DNA of 64,000 bases from Eleusine coracana subsp. coracana (taxonomy: Eukaryota; Streptophyta; Magnoliopsida; Poales; Poaceae): positions 43,514,963 through 43,578,962 of the forward strand of contig CM064421.1 in assembly GCA_032690845.1 (NCBI GenBank). Direction: 5' to 3'. Both the position numbers and the translations under genes were made by a program. Under the pieces are notes generated by a model that saw nothing but the letters and a program-made list of their open reading frames with translations, did no database searches and was not told the origin of the DNA. Position 1 is the stretch's first letter, and each line of letters opens with the position of its first letter. Positions 1 to 13,900 of the stretch are shown here, one piece after another.

Positions 1-927
1 TTCCGGTGGAAGTCTTTCGCGGGTCGTCAGCTCCAGCAGTTTGTCAAAAGCTCTACACGTAGGCAGATGTGCATGTGCGTTTTTTTTTTCTTCTGATCGG
101 ATTAGATAAGGAAGAGGTTCGAATTTCGTCGTGGTTCTCTTTTTATCTTTGAACTACGAAATCGAACAACTTAAATCACTGAACAGAACTATACAAATCG
201 TTCGGTTTTTGTTCATTGACGTCGAGTTTGGCTTACGTGGTATGTAGTAAGTATCTAATAATATGAACCAGCAGCGTGCACGGGGTGAGTCGTACGACCT
301 TAACGGCATGCACAAAGGGTGTCAGCTGCCAGGGATGGCACGACACACAGGACCGGTCGTGACGGCGAACTCAGCCGTCGAAGCGGATCGAGACCAGTTT
401 ATGTGAGTGTTTTTCTATGTTCCAAAAGATATCAGATACTATGTTTTAAGAGGTCTTTTCAAGTCCTCTACCCGGTATCTCGCACCAGAGGTATCGGGCT
501 CATCGGATCGTCTGTGTAAGTAGGGGCAGGATTGCCTTTGCCCCTGCATGTGCGACTGTGCTCACTGACTCATTGTCCATCTCGACGCAGGGATAAAAGC
601 AGCGCCCAAAATGAAAAACGAGTTCTCTCGCGGAACGACGCCATGGCCGAGCATTCCCCTCACGCTGAGGAATCATGACGATTTGTATTTCGATCCTTCC
701 CGTAGGAAGCACAACAGACAAGAATAAGGTTGTTGTAGGTAAACGCGATCTAATTTTTACAACTTGGATATCAGCTCAACGAGCACATAAGGAATTGGCG
801 TCGTCGCAATGAGAAGGCCGCATTTGAATCGATGTCATCGCCGGCGGCTAGGGCGCCAGCCGAGGACGCACATGTTGTCAGGTCATGCTACCTGCACGCA
901 CCCTCACTCGAGCGGCGCTGCGAGGAG

Positions 928-945
928 CCCCCCCCCCCCCCCCCC
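928..945. repeat. Poly-C homopolymer (18 C)
   Basis: An uninterrupted run of about 18 C lies in gene-free DNA. Its length is likely to vary between individuals and between reads. Confidence 0.9.
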
Positions 946-1670
946 TGTCAGGCCGCCTATCATGGATGCGCTTGCGCTCTAGCTGATCAGCACGCAATTT
1001 GCTACCAATAGGCATAGCCATGGCCTCCATGGCCGCTTCTCTGTACGCGAGGCCAAAAGTCAAGGCGGCTGGGCGGTGAAAAAATTGATCCTATCGTCTG
1101 GAGAGGTGGAGAGGGATGCAGTGGGCGGTGAAAAAATTGAACCGTCAAGGCGTCTGGCAGGCGAGTGCGATGAAAATTCTCCTGTCCTGAAATGACCGAT
1201 ATACCCTTTACTTTACTGCTCGAAGCCACCGTCCGGTACCCCGTGGCCACGCTCGGACCCGTTATTTCTGAGCTGTAGGATGCTGGAAATCGGACGGAGT
1301 ACGGTAAAAAAAAACTCATGTCTTAAACTATTGGATCTGTTGAAAACATCATTACTCGGTACCTCGTAGAGAATTTCAGCATCCAACGATCTTGATGTCA
1401 TCTCTAGTGGCTGACGACGCGCGGGTATCCTAGAGATGAGGGTGGGTTCATACAGCTTGGCAAGTGGGTGTGGCGCCGACTTGAATATTGTCGATGAAGA
1501 TTGTGATCTAGTTCATCGACTTCCAACAAGGAGAGGGGTGTGGGCGCATCGGCCACAGAAGCTATGAGACTTTGGAGTATGGGGAATCTGATGGGCTAAG
1601 ACGACAAGCTGTAGTTACGAGCACGGATGTATGATACATGAAGTCTGGGTGCAACTGTAAGCTCTCAATG

Positions 1671-1757
1671 GTGCTCCACATCCGTCCGTGTGGGGTGAAG
1701 GGTGCAGATACACGGTGATGCTCCACATCCGTCTTTGTTGGGTGAAGGGTGTAGATT
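1671..1757. repeat. Two-copy tandem repeat, about 48-bp period
   Basis: Two copies of a 39-base block beginning TGCTCCACATCCGTC and ending GGGTGAAGGGTG(C/T)AGAT lie at 1671-1709 and 1719-1757 with a few mismatches. No function is apparent. Confidence 0.75.
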
Positions 1758-2083
1758 AGAGAAGCGTCGTTGTACCAGGGTATAACAATGGTATCTCAAC
1801 GTGAGCAAGGGTGACGACTTCACGCTGATGCTATGAGAGGCCAAACTGATCTGCTCATCCCCAATCACTCGTGCACACTGCTGGTTCACTAAAACATGAG
1901 ACCTATCAATGTATTTTTAGAAACGAAAATATATTTTAATATTTTTACGGGTCATGTAAACCAAAATCAGCGTAAAAACTGTGAGAGATAAAAAATGAAC
2001 AGTTTGTATAGTTTGGACATTCAAGTTGCCCAATTTTATAGTCGGGACAAAAACGAACCACCGCGATAGTTGAGGAACGATCC

Positions 2084-2132
2084 ATCAAATAAAGCCGACT
2101 TTTTTTTTTAGAACAATCAAATAAAGCCGACT
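2084..2132 (-). mobile_element. Minute poly(A)-tail retro-insertion with 17-bp target duplication
   Basis: A perfect 17-base direct repeat (ATCAAATAAAGCCGACT at 2084-2100 and 2116-2132) flanks only 15 bases: nine T followed by AGAACA. Read on the minus strand the insert is TGTTCT plus A9. A target-site duplication around a bare A-tail is the footprint of target-primed reverse transcription (LINE or SINE machinery) that aborted almost at once. No source element can be named from six bases. Confidence 0.6.
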
Positions 2133-3410
2133 GGGATGGACTGACATGTTATTAACAGGCTCACTGCTGCGATAGATCTAGCCCAAGTATACTCGCGACG
2201 AAATAACTGGGCCTAGTGGGTTGGATCTCTCCAGTGGCCTTTCACTGGGCTTTACTACTGGACCGAACTTGTTAGACAAAGTGTGACTTGTGGGCTTACC
2301 CTAATAGTCTGCAAGAGGGGTCACGTTCCAGCGAAGATGCGGCAGCCGGTGGCCGGCTTTTGCATGTGCGCGGTAGGGATCAGCGAAAGGATTTGGCAAG
2401 AGGAGGTGCCGTTTTGGCAGCGTGCGACTCAATGATCAGTGACCAGCTCAAAAGGACAGCTCGTAAGCATCTACAGCAAACTAATCGGCCAGGTAATCAC
2501 AATAACGAAACTTTGCTGTCCAGCTTTCCCATTGACTTTATTGTCCAACTCGCGTAATTGCTTTGGCCCCAAGGAAATGTTTTAGAATGTTCATCTTCCA
2601 GATTGATCTATAAGGGAAAAAATATAAAGAAGAGGAATTCTTATTCTAGATAGGCGCTTAGACTTCAGTCGAGGAACAATTTGTGAATTGACGATTCACA
2701 CACAGAAAAATCAAAACTGCTTTCAAGTGTGAGCTAAACACTGTATTATAGAAGAGCAAATTTTGCACGTAACATAAAAATGAAACTTTTAAGTTTTTTC
2801 ACACAAAAAAAATTGCACTTATCTTTTGCAACAAGAACCCACGATATTTTAAACATGTCTACACCCTTTAGTGACACACATGTGCCATATGGTCCGGTCC
2901 GTATGTTAAACCGCAAATGTACTAAAAAGTTGTAATATCTTGTTATTATAAGGATGTAAAAGTTTTTGCAAAATAGACTTTTAAGTTACTGCTTTGCGTA
3001 TGGTAATGATACAAAAAATACTGAAATTTTGCAGGAGAGTAATGCAAGTACTGCTTACTAGGAACATTTTGTTTTTGAAACAACTACTTTACTAACATTG
3101 ACACGATGACAGCATGTAGCTACCTGATGACAGATAAGGCAATAGGCAAGTGGAGTTGTGAACAAGTGAGGGCACCGTGGTCATCTCGCCCGCCCACGTT
3201 GTGGCCGGCCCGGTTCAGCAGTTCGTTAATACAGCATACAGGCACCGCCTCGGCGGCTTGACCCGCCCGCGCCCGTCTCCCCTCGCCGTCCGGTACCGTT
3301 CCAAATTTCTCCTCCACTCCACGTTCGTATTCCACGCGGCGACGTCGCCATCGCGGCAGCCGCTCCTCTCCGCTTCCCCCTCACATATAGCCGCGGCCGC
3401 TGCCCTCCCC

Positions 3411-3419
3411 AAACCCTAG
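3411..3419 (+). promoter_or_regulatory. Telo-box (AAACCCTAG) near the ORP transcription start
   Basis: AAACCCTAG lies 76 bases before the ORP start codon, in a pyrimidine-rich leader. In plants this motif is common close to transcription starts of highly expressed genes and can be bound by telobox-binding factors. Only the match and its position are visible here. A weak TATA-like string (CATATAG) lies about 25 bases upstream. Confidence 0.4.
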
Positions 3420-3494
3420 CCTTCTCCCTCCTACGCGCGCGCTCCGGTGCGCGGTGGAAGCTCCCTTCCCTACTGAACCAGCAGATCGCCGGCG

Positions 3495-6400
3495 ATGGGA
3501 TCCAAGGACCAGGGCTCCTCTGGCGGCGGGTTCTTCTCCTCGTTGCGCAGCTGGGGCACCGCCGTGCAGAAATCCGTCAACGGGTGAGTCTCTCCGCCGG
3601 CCTGCTCACCTTCTCGCATCAGATCCGACTCGAGCTTCCCGGATTTGCTTTGGGCATGTAGTTAGAGCCCTGCTCGATCTGATCGGTGTGGATCGAAGCC
3701 TCTCTGCCTCGTGATCTGGCGCTCCCGTGCCCGATCCAAGCTGCTGGTGCTGATCCCGATCCTTAGTTCTGGCGAATTATGTGAATTTTCATTTAATTTC
3801 CAAGCTAGGGGCTTCACTGACCGTACGTTTCCTTAGTAGCTCTCTGAATGATGTAGTGATATAAGCTCTGTAGATGTGACGATATTGATTCACACTTAAG
3901 TGTGGCCAAGTAGATGCTTGGTTGAGTGATAAGTAGTTCCTATGTAGCAATTGTCAGGGGTGCAATGCCTTGAAGTTTAGACGTTACTTATTGCCATTTT
4001 GAAATTTAGGTAGTATGCAAATGTGGAATTCAGAGATCATATGACATGGCGCCAATGACTGAACCTAGATTTAAGTTTGGCCTGATTCAAACTAGAACCC
4101 CCTTGACATGCACTACATTTACTGTCTCTTCACTTTATCCTGAAATGGAGCCGTTTCTTCCCTCGACTTTATCCTTATGTGCTTCCTTATCTTTGGCTTG
4201 AATTCACATGAAACGTGAGTGGTCAATGGACCGTTATCAGTCCCAATGGTCAACATATTGCTTTGTATGTTTGGAAAACAGCTTGTGTCTGCTTGGCACT
4301 TTATCTAAACGGTTATGTGACGTTATCGAAGGTTGCTCGGGTACGAAGGCCTTGAAGTCATTAATCCTGATGGAGGCACGGAAGATGCTGAAGCAGAGGC
4401 TCTGCGGGGGCGATGGAAGCAGGAGGTGAGTACAAGTGAACTAGCTTTGTGTTAACCTGGAAAATGATATCTTTAGATAATGTACTTAAACACTAATCAA
4501 AGTTATTTGTATATTCATTGGGTCATATGGGATACTGATTTATTTTGTTTTAGAGGTCATTTTCGGTGGAACAATGTTGAATAGTATCAAATATTTCATT
4601 TACTTCAACCTTTTGTGTTCAATACAGACAGGGTTTTAATTGAAATATACCTAAACTCTCAGTTAAATGTACTTCTCCTTCTAAGTTCTGGTTTTTCTTC
4701 CCAAGTGTTGAACTACATTCTGCTTCTATCCCTTTTGTGGAAAAAAAATATATCCGCTCAATAACCAGAACAATACTCTCTCATATGTCCCAGAATCATT
4801 TACGTATTACATGTTAGCTTTTCATTTGTTACGTTCACTTAATTACAGTAATGGATTGATTCAGATGTAAGATTTCATCTGTGCCTATTGTGTATATGTC
4901 TATATGCTCATTTGGTCACCATAATGTCGCTTATTTATCCAATTAATGGGATCCTATACCGTTATATATCTGATTAAAAGCCACATGTTACTGGCATCCT
5001 GGATACGAATGGCTTTGATGATGCCTCGAGGTGCAGACTGACTTGAATTAGACATTGCATCCATGCTCAAATGTTGTTTATTGTGAATGGGCATATCAAA
5101 GGGTGTGCTCTAAAAGACAGCCCCCTCGTCTTATTATTCTTTGACGTAGCCAAGATAATTAGCAATGTCATGGACTCCCTAAGTCATAGTGAGAACGATC
5201 ACTGTGTATTTTATTTACTCGAGTTTTGTCTGCATCAATCAATTGTAAGTTTGTAGTATCTTTTGGCTGCCCCAGACCTATTGTAGTCTGCACCATGGTT
5301 TAATCACTAATTATTGTCATGTTGTGCACTACTCGAGTATGAGGAGTCATCACTCTGATCATTTATCTGGGTTCATGAATGATGCTAAATAAGTTCATTG
5401 AATCATAGTACTCTGTATTTCAGTTATTCCTTGAGATTCTGTTGATTACTGTACATTCTACTTACACTGCAGTTAATTTGCAGGATCGTGATGGTTATTG
5501 GAAGATGATGCACAAGTACATAGGAGCAGATGTTACATCTCTTGTGACACTTCCAGTCATCATTTTTGAGCCAATGACGATGCTTCAGAAAATGGCAGAG
5601 GTTGGTACTCTAATTCTGAATGAGAGTCTTCATTGTTTCAATAAGCTTTCTATCAATGAAGGCAGCAACTGCAATTTGACCATGCACTTTAAAGTTCTTT
5701 TGTACTAGTATGTTTAGCATAAGCAGATACAACGTAGTAAAACTTTCTGCCTTTTCAAACTATTACTGAAGCAAGGTTAAACTGGCTTTCAAGTTACCTT
5801 ATGGGGTTCCGCAACATGTTGTATTGTTATTTTCTGTTGTCGGCAGTCAAAATTAGATTTGACTGTAAAGCCATTAGTCAACCATTGAAAGATTATGACA
5901 TCCTCTACGGTTGATATTTAAAAAATGGAATTCAGGTTTAGAAGTATTATTATAATCACTAATTCATTGATATATTGTTCAATGTGTTCATATCTGAGCT
6001 TCATACAGAATATATCTTTATATGTCATGTTATGTTTACTTGCTAATGTTTTGGCGCTTCCTGCTGAGTGCAGTTGATGGAGTACTGCGACTTGTTAGAC
6101 AAAGCAGATGAATGTGATGATCCATACATGCGTATGGTATATGCTTGTGAGTTCTCCCTTTCATCTATTGCAACACCGTTCGAATGCTATTTTCTGGTTG
6201 GCTGAGTTTTTAACCCATCTTTTCAGCTACATGGGCTGTTTCTGTCTACTTTGCATATCAGCGTACATGGAAGCCTTTTAATCCGATCCTTGGAGAGACA
6301 TATGAGATGGTTAATCATCAGGGTATTACGTTTCTTGCTGAGCAGGTTTGTGATATGAAGCTTTTGTTGCCAAAAGTTTGATGCAAGTATTATGTTAATC

Positions 6401-7919
6401 TATGTTAAATTGTCATTTATTTACAACATGTTACTTTTGGTTATTTTGTTTACCATTATATTTTCAGGTAAGTCATCATCCTCCGATGGGTGCTGCTCAC
6501 TGTGAGAATGAGCATTTTACTTATGACATTACGTCTAAGTTGAAGACTAAGTTCTTAGGAAATTCAGTGGAAATTTACCCAGTTGGAAGGTGAATTGTTA
6601 GATCTGTATTGTTTATTTGAGATCTGCATGTCTTAAAAGTCTTGCGCATCTGAGCTAATGGACTGAATTGCCATCAGTTTTTGTAAATCTAACCCATGTT
6701 ATCAAATTTCATATCACAGGACTAGAGTGACACTTAAAAAATCTGGTGTTGTGTTGGATTTGGTGCCACCACTGACAAAGGTTAACAACCTGATATTTGG
6801 CCGCACATGGGTTGACTCACCAGGGGAGTTGGTCATGACCAACCTGACAACTGGAGACAAAGTTGTGCTATATTTCCAGCCATGTGGCTGGTTTGGGTAT
6901 GATCTTGATCACCATTTTTTCATTGCATTTGTGTTTGAGTGAAGTTGGTATCCCAGCTATCCACTTGCTTCACCACATACTATATATTATTATTTATTTA
7001 CAATTCATCGAGAGGGCGTGACTGTTCATTCACATCTTTATCATATTCATGTGCATCGTAGACCTACCTCATATGTCCACCTTGTAATGTTTTGTCTAGG
7101 CTTATCTCAATTTGCTGTGCATTTCAGGGCTGGCCGATACGAGATAGATGGGTATGTGTACAGTGCAGCAGAAGAACCCAAAATAATGATGACAGGGAAA
7201 TGGAACCAGTCTATGAGTTACCAACCATGCGATCAAGAAGGAGAGCCTCTTCCAGGCACCGAGCTAAAGGAGGTTATAGTCTCTTCTGATTTTTAGTTAT
7301 ACAGAGTTTTTTCATGAATGCAAGTCTCTCATTAGCATGCCAGACTAATTGAATTTCACATAATGTTTACCACAGATTTGGAGAGTCGCTCCTACCCCAC
7401 AGAACGACAAGTACCAGTATACATACTTTGCGCACAAAATAAATAGCTTTGATACAGCCCCTAAGAAGCTATTGGCATCAGATTCCCGGTTGAGGCCTGA
7501 TAGATACGCCCTGGAGAAGGGTGATATGTCTAAATCTGGATCAGAAAAGAGCAGGTACTTTTCCCCTCGTTCTAGAATGTGCACCAAACACTGGAAGTCA
7601 CACCTTGTAATTGTCCTTTCAATTTTAGCTCACTGCTTGTCCTCCAATTACACCTGAGTTTATGGATGCTTTCAGGCTTGAGGAGCAACAGAGAGCTGAG
7701 AAAAGAACCCGAGAGGCCAAGGGCGAGCAATTCACACCGAAGTGGTTTAACATGACGAATGAAGTTACTCCTACCCCCTGGGGCGACCTGGAGGTTTATG
7801 AGTACAATGGTAGATACAGCGAGCACCGGGCCGCCATAGACCGCTCTAATGTTGCTGATGAGACTGACGTCACTTCCATTGAGTTCAACCCGTGGCAGTA
7901 TGGCAGCTCATCTTCTTAA
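3495..7919 (+). CDS. Oxysterol-binding protein-related protein (short ORP, ORP3-like)
   Basis: Lipid-transfer protein of the OSBP-related family. Such proteins carry sterols or phosphoinositides between membranes, often at ER contact sites. Ten exons join in frame: 3495-3583, 4332-4425, 5484-5600, 6074-6146, 6227-6345, 6468-6589, 6720-6896, 7128-7272, 7376-7554 and 7676-7919, giving 452 residues. All introns are GT-AG. The family fingerprint EQVSHHPP is at residues 163-170 and spans the junction of exons 5 and 6; the sterol-domain signature FNPILGET(Y/F) is just before it. There is no PH domain, so this is the short plant class related to Arabidopsis ORP3A-C. The N-terminus is Gly/Ser-rich. 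The start is the first ATG after the GC-rich leader. The C-terminal region has a charged helix beginning RLEEQQRAEKRTREAKG. The family call is firm; the lipid bound is unknown. Confidence 0.95.
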
Positions 7920-10900
7920 TGATTTTCCATGGTCTGAAGCCGCAATCTCTATTATTGTTGTGTAAAAACATGTCCCGGCATCACTTTGTGCTGATGGTGC
8001 CATCAGCATTTTTCGTGGCTTTGTAGTATTATGACCTCCATCTTTCTCCTTTCGTGTTACAAAATTATTCAGGAAGTAATGTATTTGATGTAGTCTATAT
8101 ACTGTCGTTAATGTAGCCGAAATTCCAATTCCTTCGTCACTGTTGTATGATAAACCTCGTAATCGAAGTTAAACGACGTCCGCTTCAGATGACGCAAAGC
8201 ACCTCTTCGTTGCATCAGTAGATGTGCGACAGCCTTTTACCTGTTTTAACGCGGCACTGTAACTGTAGTACTGGCTGTCTGTGAACGGGCAAAAGCTGAA
8301 ACTACAAGCCCGCTGCAGCGTTTGAACTGTGTACTTGATCTGATCCGAGAAGAATCAGTGATTGTCGAGCGGTTGTGGGTCATTGTGTTCGATGGGCGGC
8401 ACTAATGACATTGTTTGGTAATGAGTGGGGTGTGTGGCCCAGTGTGTCTGGCTTCGGCGTCTTGCAGAAATGCATCTGGTAATTGTTACAGACCCAACCC
8501 GGTCCAGCTTTCCCAAATTTAGGAGAAATACCAACATGGGTTCAGAGAAAGTTCCATGTTCCCGACGAGGAGTAACTTGGAAGGCTTGCAATTCAAAATC
8601 TAGAAACAAGAAGCTCACAGTCCATTTCAACATTCAGAAGAACCAATACTTAAACTGCTTCCTTCTTCATATGGTGCCGTGGATTAGTTACTGAACTTGC
8701 TCGCTTCAGAACGGAGGTTAGTAGTAGACGGGAGCGTGGAACGGGACAAGAAGATAACAGTCACGTGCCGTGCGCCGCTAACGAACGGATGGAAGGAGAT
8801 GAGGAGCAACGGTGGCCACTTGTCGCCCTGCAGATATGATTGGATCGCGGATGCATGGAGGGACGGCGGCCCGCCCAATCCCAATCCAGATCAGTTCCTA
8901 CGACGTGCGTGGGCTCACCACAAGACGCCGGAAGCCTGGAACTACCAGCAGCCCAGTCTGGTTGCTGCTAGTAGTAGTAACACGTCCATCGTTATCGCCC
9001 GCAAGCCATCAAGAGCAACGCAACAGAAACAGAAAAAAAAAAAACTGTGACGAACCATAAAAAAAAAAGAAAAACCAAACCGGGAATGAGCGCTGCTCGA
9101 GAAGGTAAGGTTTCTGATAGGATCCCACAGGCGTGGAGGGTTGGCGCCTAACCCCCAACTGTCCCTCTCCGTTCTCGCTGGACGGCCACCATCCCCGTCC
9201 GTCCCCCGACCCGAACCTAAACCCGCTCCCATCAGGTCGGGTTCTCGCTCGGGTCCCGTCCCCGTCCCTTCCCAGGAGATGGACCACCACCTTGCGTTGC
9301 ATTGCATATTTGCATGGCATGCATCGATCCCTTCTTTTCTTTGCCACTCTTTCGCTTCGGATCGAGACGCGCCACATTTCGTTTCTCTCTCTCCCCGCTC
9401 CCGGTAAAACCCGTCGATGTCGGCGGCGAAAGGATGCGCCGAACCCGGCGTGAAACGGCGAGGACAAAGTGAACAACTCGACAAGTGTTGGGTGACAATT
9501 AAAGAAAACACAGCGCCGCAGCGGTGGACGCGCATGTTCTTGGGCAACAGCAACAACAACACCCTGTTCCTGTTCGTTGGCCGTGTGGCCCATGGATGCA
9601 GCTAGCATAGCACACATACACACACGCACGGGACAGATACAGCGCGGCGCACGAGCGGCCGCGGCAACAACACATGACATGACGAGACGACCACTTACTT
9701 AGCCTGGACATGTACCACCAGCAGCCTCTGGCTCTGGCCCCGCGGGCGCTTTTATTTGCTGCTGCGAACCTGAAAGATGCAGCGGCAGAGGATATTCCTG
9801 CCGTGTGGCGGTTGGATTGGACGGCGGAGCACTGATGAAAAGCAGCGTGTTCGTTCGTTCGGTTCTTGGCGTGTGTGCTGCTGCGCTATAGCTGGTCCGG
9901 CACGAGGAGGAGCCCCTTCTCCCCCGCTCCCTCTTTCGGTCTGGGTTCCTCCTCGCCTTTGGCTGCTTAGGCCCCGAGATACGACGCACAGGGGATGAGA
10001 TGAGGGGGAAGGGGACCAGCTAGCCCTCGAGTTTTAAACGAGAAGAGGAGAAATGTTTTGAATGCCACATGCGTCCATGTGTACTTGGAGGCAACGAATT
10101 ATTGGCTCCGACTTTGGATGGATGGATCGACATCCGGATGAGAGAATCAAAGCGAGAGTGTGTCCCGACTGTCCGTATCCGTCCACTGTCGAACGGCAAG
10201 TTCTTCGTATGATACTTTTTTCTTTTTTTTGAGAGAGAGAGAGGTGGTTAGCTGGAACTAACTGTGCGTTGTTACCTACTGGCTAATAACCTACTCCAAA
10301 GCTCGTGTAAATCAAGCTCATCCTTAAACAAATAAAAATGATACATTAAACATGTCCTTAGTCGTAAGCAAGAGCCATTTTAATTCAGTGTTAGTTTTAA
10401 CGAAGACAACCGTTTTAATATTTCAGTGGTGACAGTCTTAATCAAGACAACCATCTCAATTCAGTGATCCCAATGCAAAAAGGATCAAGCGGACGATATT
10501 ATGTATTTGCCAGTTGCAACCTTGCTGTGCGGATATCTCCTGCCTCCGTGTCCACCGCTGTGAACAGAGACAGATCAGGCGAGCACAGTTGTTCCTTCTT
10601 TTATCGGATCGGCCACCATTGTATACCGTTAGATGTGGGGCCTGCCATGCAGCATGATGGAATCTAGCCATGCTTGCATGGACAAATCAGCCATCAGACA
10701 GCCTAGTAATCTCACTTCACTGCGTGCCTAATCCAGATCTTAAACTAGCATTAGCAGCAGCTGGTTCCTGGAACCACCCCACTTGCAATCACACTCGCAT
10801 TCCCAACTGTACTAAGCACCAGGTACACAGTACATACAATTTAGCTGTAAATAAGATCTCTTTTTTCCCTGTGAAACAGATGGATTGAATGTGACACGAG

Positions 10901-13900
10901 AAAAGAATATACCTTTAGTAAACCCTTTCAACTATCTAGGGAAAAAGGAAGAATAAAAAGCGAGCTACGCGTCTTGGAAGTCGGCACACACTGCTCCTGA
11001 ATTATAGATTTCTCTTTTTGTTCTTGCATTTGCAATAATGCAGCTCAATTATTTCCATCCTATTTTTGAGTGTTCGCTTTTCCAAAGATCCAGTGGCTAT
11101 TAGATCTGGATCGACAATCTATTAATTGAATATGTATCCAGATTTTTTAAACAAAATATGCCATTTCAGGAGGAGAAATAATCAAACATACTAAGCTGGC
11201 GTGCTTGGACTTGTCTTAATACTCCCACCAGCATCCAAAGATTACATTTTTCATCATTTCTGAAGATGGAATAATTAATATAACTTCTCACCATGTGATG
11301 CGATTACAGCCTGATAACCCTTAAGCGTATCAGTCCATGTGATTTCCCAACCTGGCTACATTTGCTCAAGAAAAGAAGATCGAGAGTTAAAAAGGTCACC
11401 GGAGAAATGAAAGAAGATTATTCATTGTTTGATGCTTTGGTCTCATGGGGCTAGGGGGGACTAAGCGTGACCTGTTCCTCCGCGGCAAGCAACAACCTGT
11501 TCTTGTAGAGTAGCATGTGACATGAGGCTCCCTTCACATGACGTCTTACTTTTCTCCTAATCTATATGGAGCAAAACCAGTCTGTTAATTTTGTAATCTC
11601 TTGTCTTTGCTTTAAACAACAAAAAATTGGCCATGCAAGTGGGGTGTTTTTATATTTAGTACCATCCTACTTTGAAAAGATTGCAAGGAATTTAGGAAGT
11701 ATATTCATGCTAGTTGGTGTAGGGCAGCTATAGGTTCTCACTTTGTTAATCTCTCCGCACCAATGGCATTGGTGGGTTGTCTTAGGTGGGAAATAGCTAG
11801 GCACCTCCGGATCAAGGGGAGAGAGCATTGACGATATTCAGGCTAAAAAGAATTGGCCAATTTTGAGATCACAGTGACCTAATAAGCTCACTGATAAGAA
11901 CAAGTCAACTGATTGGCTTGCCCCTCGTAGCCAAAGGATAAGAACAAGTCAACTCATGCAGTGGCATTGTGTCAATCTCAATATTCTCTGGCAATTCGGT
12001 GGTTCAGTTAATAAGAAGTATACTGTAAAGGTAGAAATACAAGTTACAATGTTCATTCGCTATACAGTTTATCACATTTGTCTAAATTCTGGCAACCGAC
12101 ACAACATCAGTCACCGAATAACCAGCATGTTAATTTATAATTGGCAAAGCAAAGATTGGAGTTGATTTTGCACCCACAGGCACAAGATCCTCCCCTACGC
12201 CAGGCAGCTACTAGGAATGCCCTTTTGATAAGCATCATGTGATGAGCCCACTGGAGCTCACACCTGCCATGTGAGCTAGTGATCTTCACTTGTTAAACCC
12301 TCTCATGAACCCTCCTACTCCAATGATCCAATGGCACACTTCAACTACAAAACATATCTGAGAAATAAATTAATTAACTATGCTGCAAAAGAAAAAAAAA
12401 TGATACAACAATAAATTATGAAATGGGCGCCATCTTTTCCCACTCGTCACTTGTCTTAGTCGGGAAGTAGGTGAGCTAGAGTGGCAGCTACTTCTCCCTC
12501 CGTAGTCGATCGGGGTAGACAGCCAATGTGATGCACGCCTCATTATTCCCTCTCTCCCCCAAAGATGGGGCCCTGATTAGAGGGCAGGAATCTCTTAATG
12601 ATTAGCCAATTTGTTACTAATACTTTCTGGTAGGACCACGGGATCCTGTGGTCAGTACTGACTGAAGGTGCTTAGCTCTCTCCAAACTGAACATCGATCA
12701 CTGTTAAAAGTTGCAGAAATCATTCCTCTATAGGTGCATCAGTTGTCAGTCCCAAAGTTAACAGCCGTTCTCTCAGAATTTCCTACACGTTTCGAGACCA
12801 CAAGTCTAGAATAGATGAAGTAAACGGCAGTGGCGTTATCAAGCGTGGTCATATTGTTGTTGTTTTAATTTTGAAGACTTATTAAGATTGGCAACCACCA
12901 CCCAGCCGATCCCGACCATCTAACCGACGGTGCCGTCAATCTGAGTTTAGCTGACATAATTGTTATTGTTAGTATTATTATGCAGTACAGATCTGAGGCG
13001 ACTGAGACCTTTCCTATTTTTTGAAGCGTTCTATGATTGCGGTTAGATCAGACATAGTCATCACAAGGGTGCATGTGACACCTACTTGGTCTCCCCTAAC
13101 GCGTCGTAATTCTGTTTGTGCATCTCTCCCCGGGTGCTGCAGCGTGTGCGGTGTACGCTTATTAGATCAAAAACCATGGAGCATCAAGCATGTGATCCAT
13201 CCAAGGAGATTTTATTAACATGCTAACATGATTAGCTACCCCTTTTTAATTTTCTTCTGTCTTGTTGCAACGGAACGGATGGAGAGAGAGAGGAGAGAGG
13301 ACAGAGAGAGCAGGTTAAAAAGTCCACTTTGAGACGGTTAACCAATCACAAAAGCAAAGCAAAGGGAGAGGGGCGTTCCTGTTGCTGGTGGTCCTAAACC
13401 GCACTTTAAATTCATGGTTTATTGTCATCCAGAAGTTTGATCCAAGTGACCCCGGAGCCGGAGAGAATTGGTCTGTACGCGTTGACAGTGATCGGCATTT
13501 AGGCCTGGTGCTTTCAGACGCTGCCGGCTTATAATACCCCTGGATACGGCATCGCCGCCAACTAACTAACCAAGGCGAGGAGACCTGAACGGAGCCCTCC
13601 CATCCCTGGCGCGTGGAAATGCCCCGTTTCGCCCGCGAACGGACGCCTTTCCGCAGGCTCTCGTTTTCCTCTCTCTTTCTCCTGGAGTCCTGGCCTTGTT
13701 TTATTTGTACCGGCGCCCCCGTCTTGTGGATGAGCTTGGGATTTGGTTGGGTCAGAATGGGACGGTGTCAGCAGTGATGGAGAAGTTTCCTCTTCTGGGG
13801 GGAGAAGGTTAGGAATGATTGGAAGGTGCGGGTGCTTGCACCCTACTTACAAGTGGTGGTGGTACGCGTGTTGTTGAACTAACCGCTCACGCTCCTCTCC

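Larger units (their letters stand above)
1..3410. other. Gene-free upstream region
   Basis: No open reading frame here resembles a known protein, and all frames are short. The stretch holds a C homopolymer (928-945), a small tandem duplication (1671-1757), an 18-base direct repeat beginning GGGCGGTG near 1070 and 1121, and a minute retroposed insertion (2084-2132). The last few hundred bases, from about 3170, become GC-rich and are probably the promoter of the ORP gene that follows. Confidence 0.6.

Noticed and set aside
115..126. GGTTCGAATTTC resembling a tRNA T-loop
   Set aside because: No matching acceptor stem, D-loop or anticodon arm lies at the right distances.
8942..9680. Overlapping minus-strand frames of 206 and 223 codons
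   Set aside because: They overlap each other and plus-strand frames in a GC-rich stretch. The translations are low-complexity (Cys/Arg/Phe runs) with no domain, splice or promoter support.
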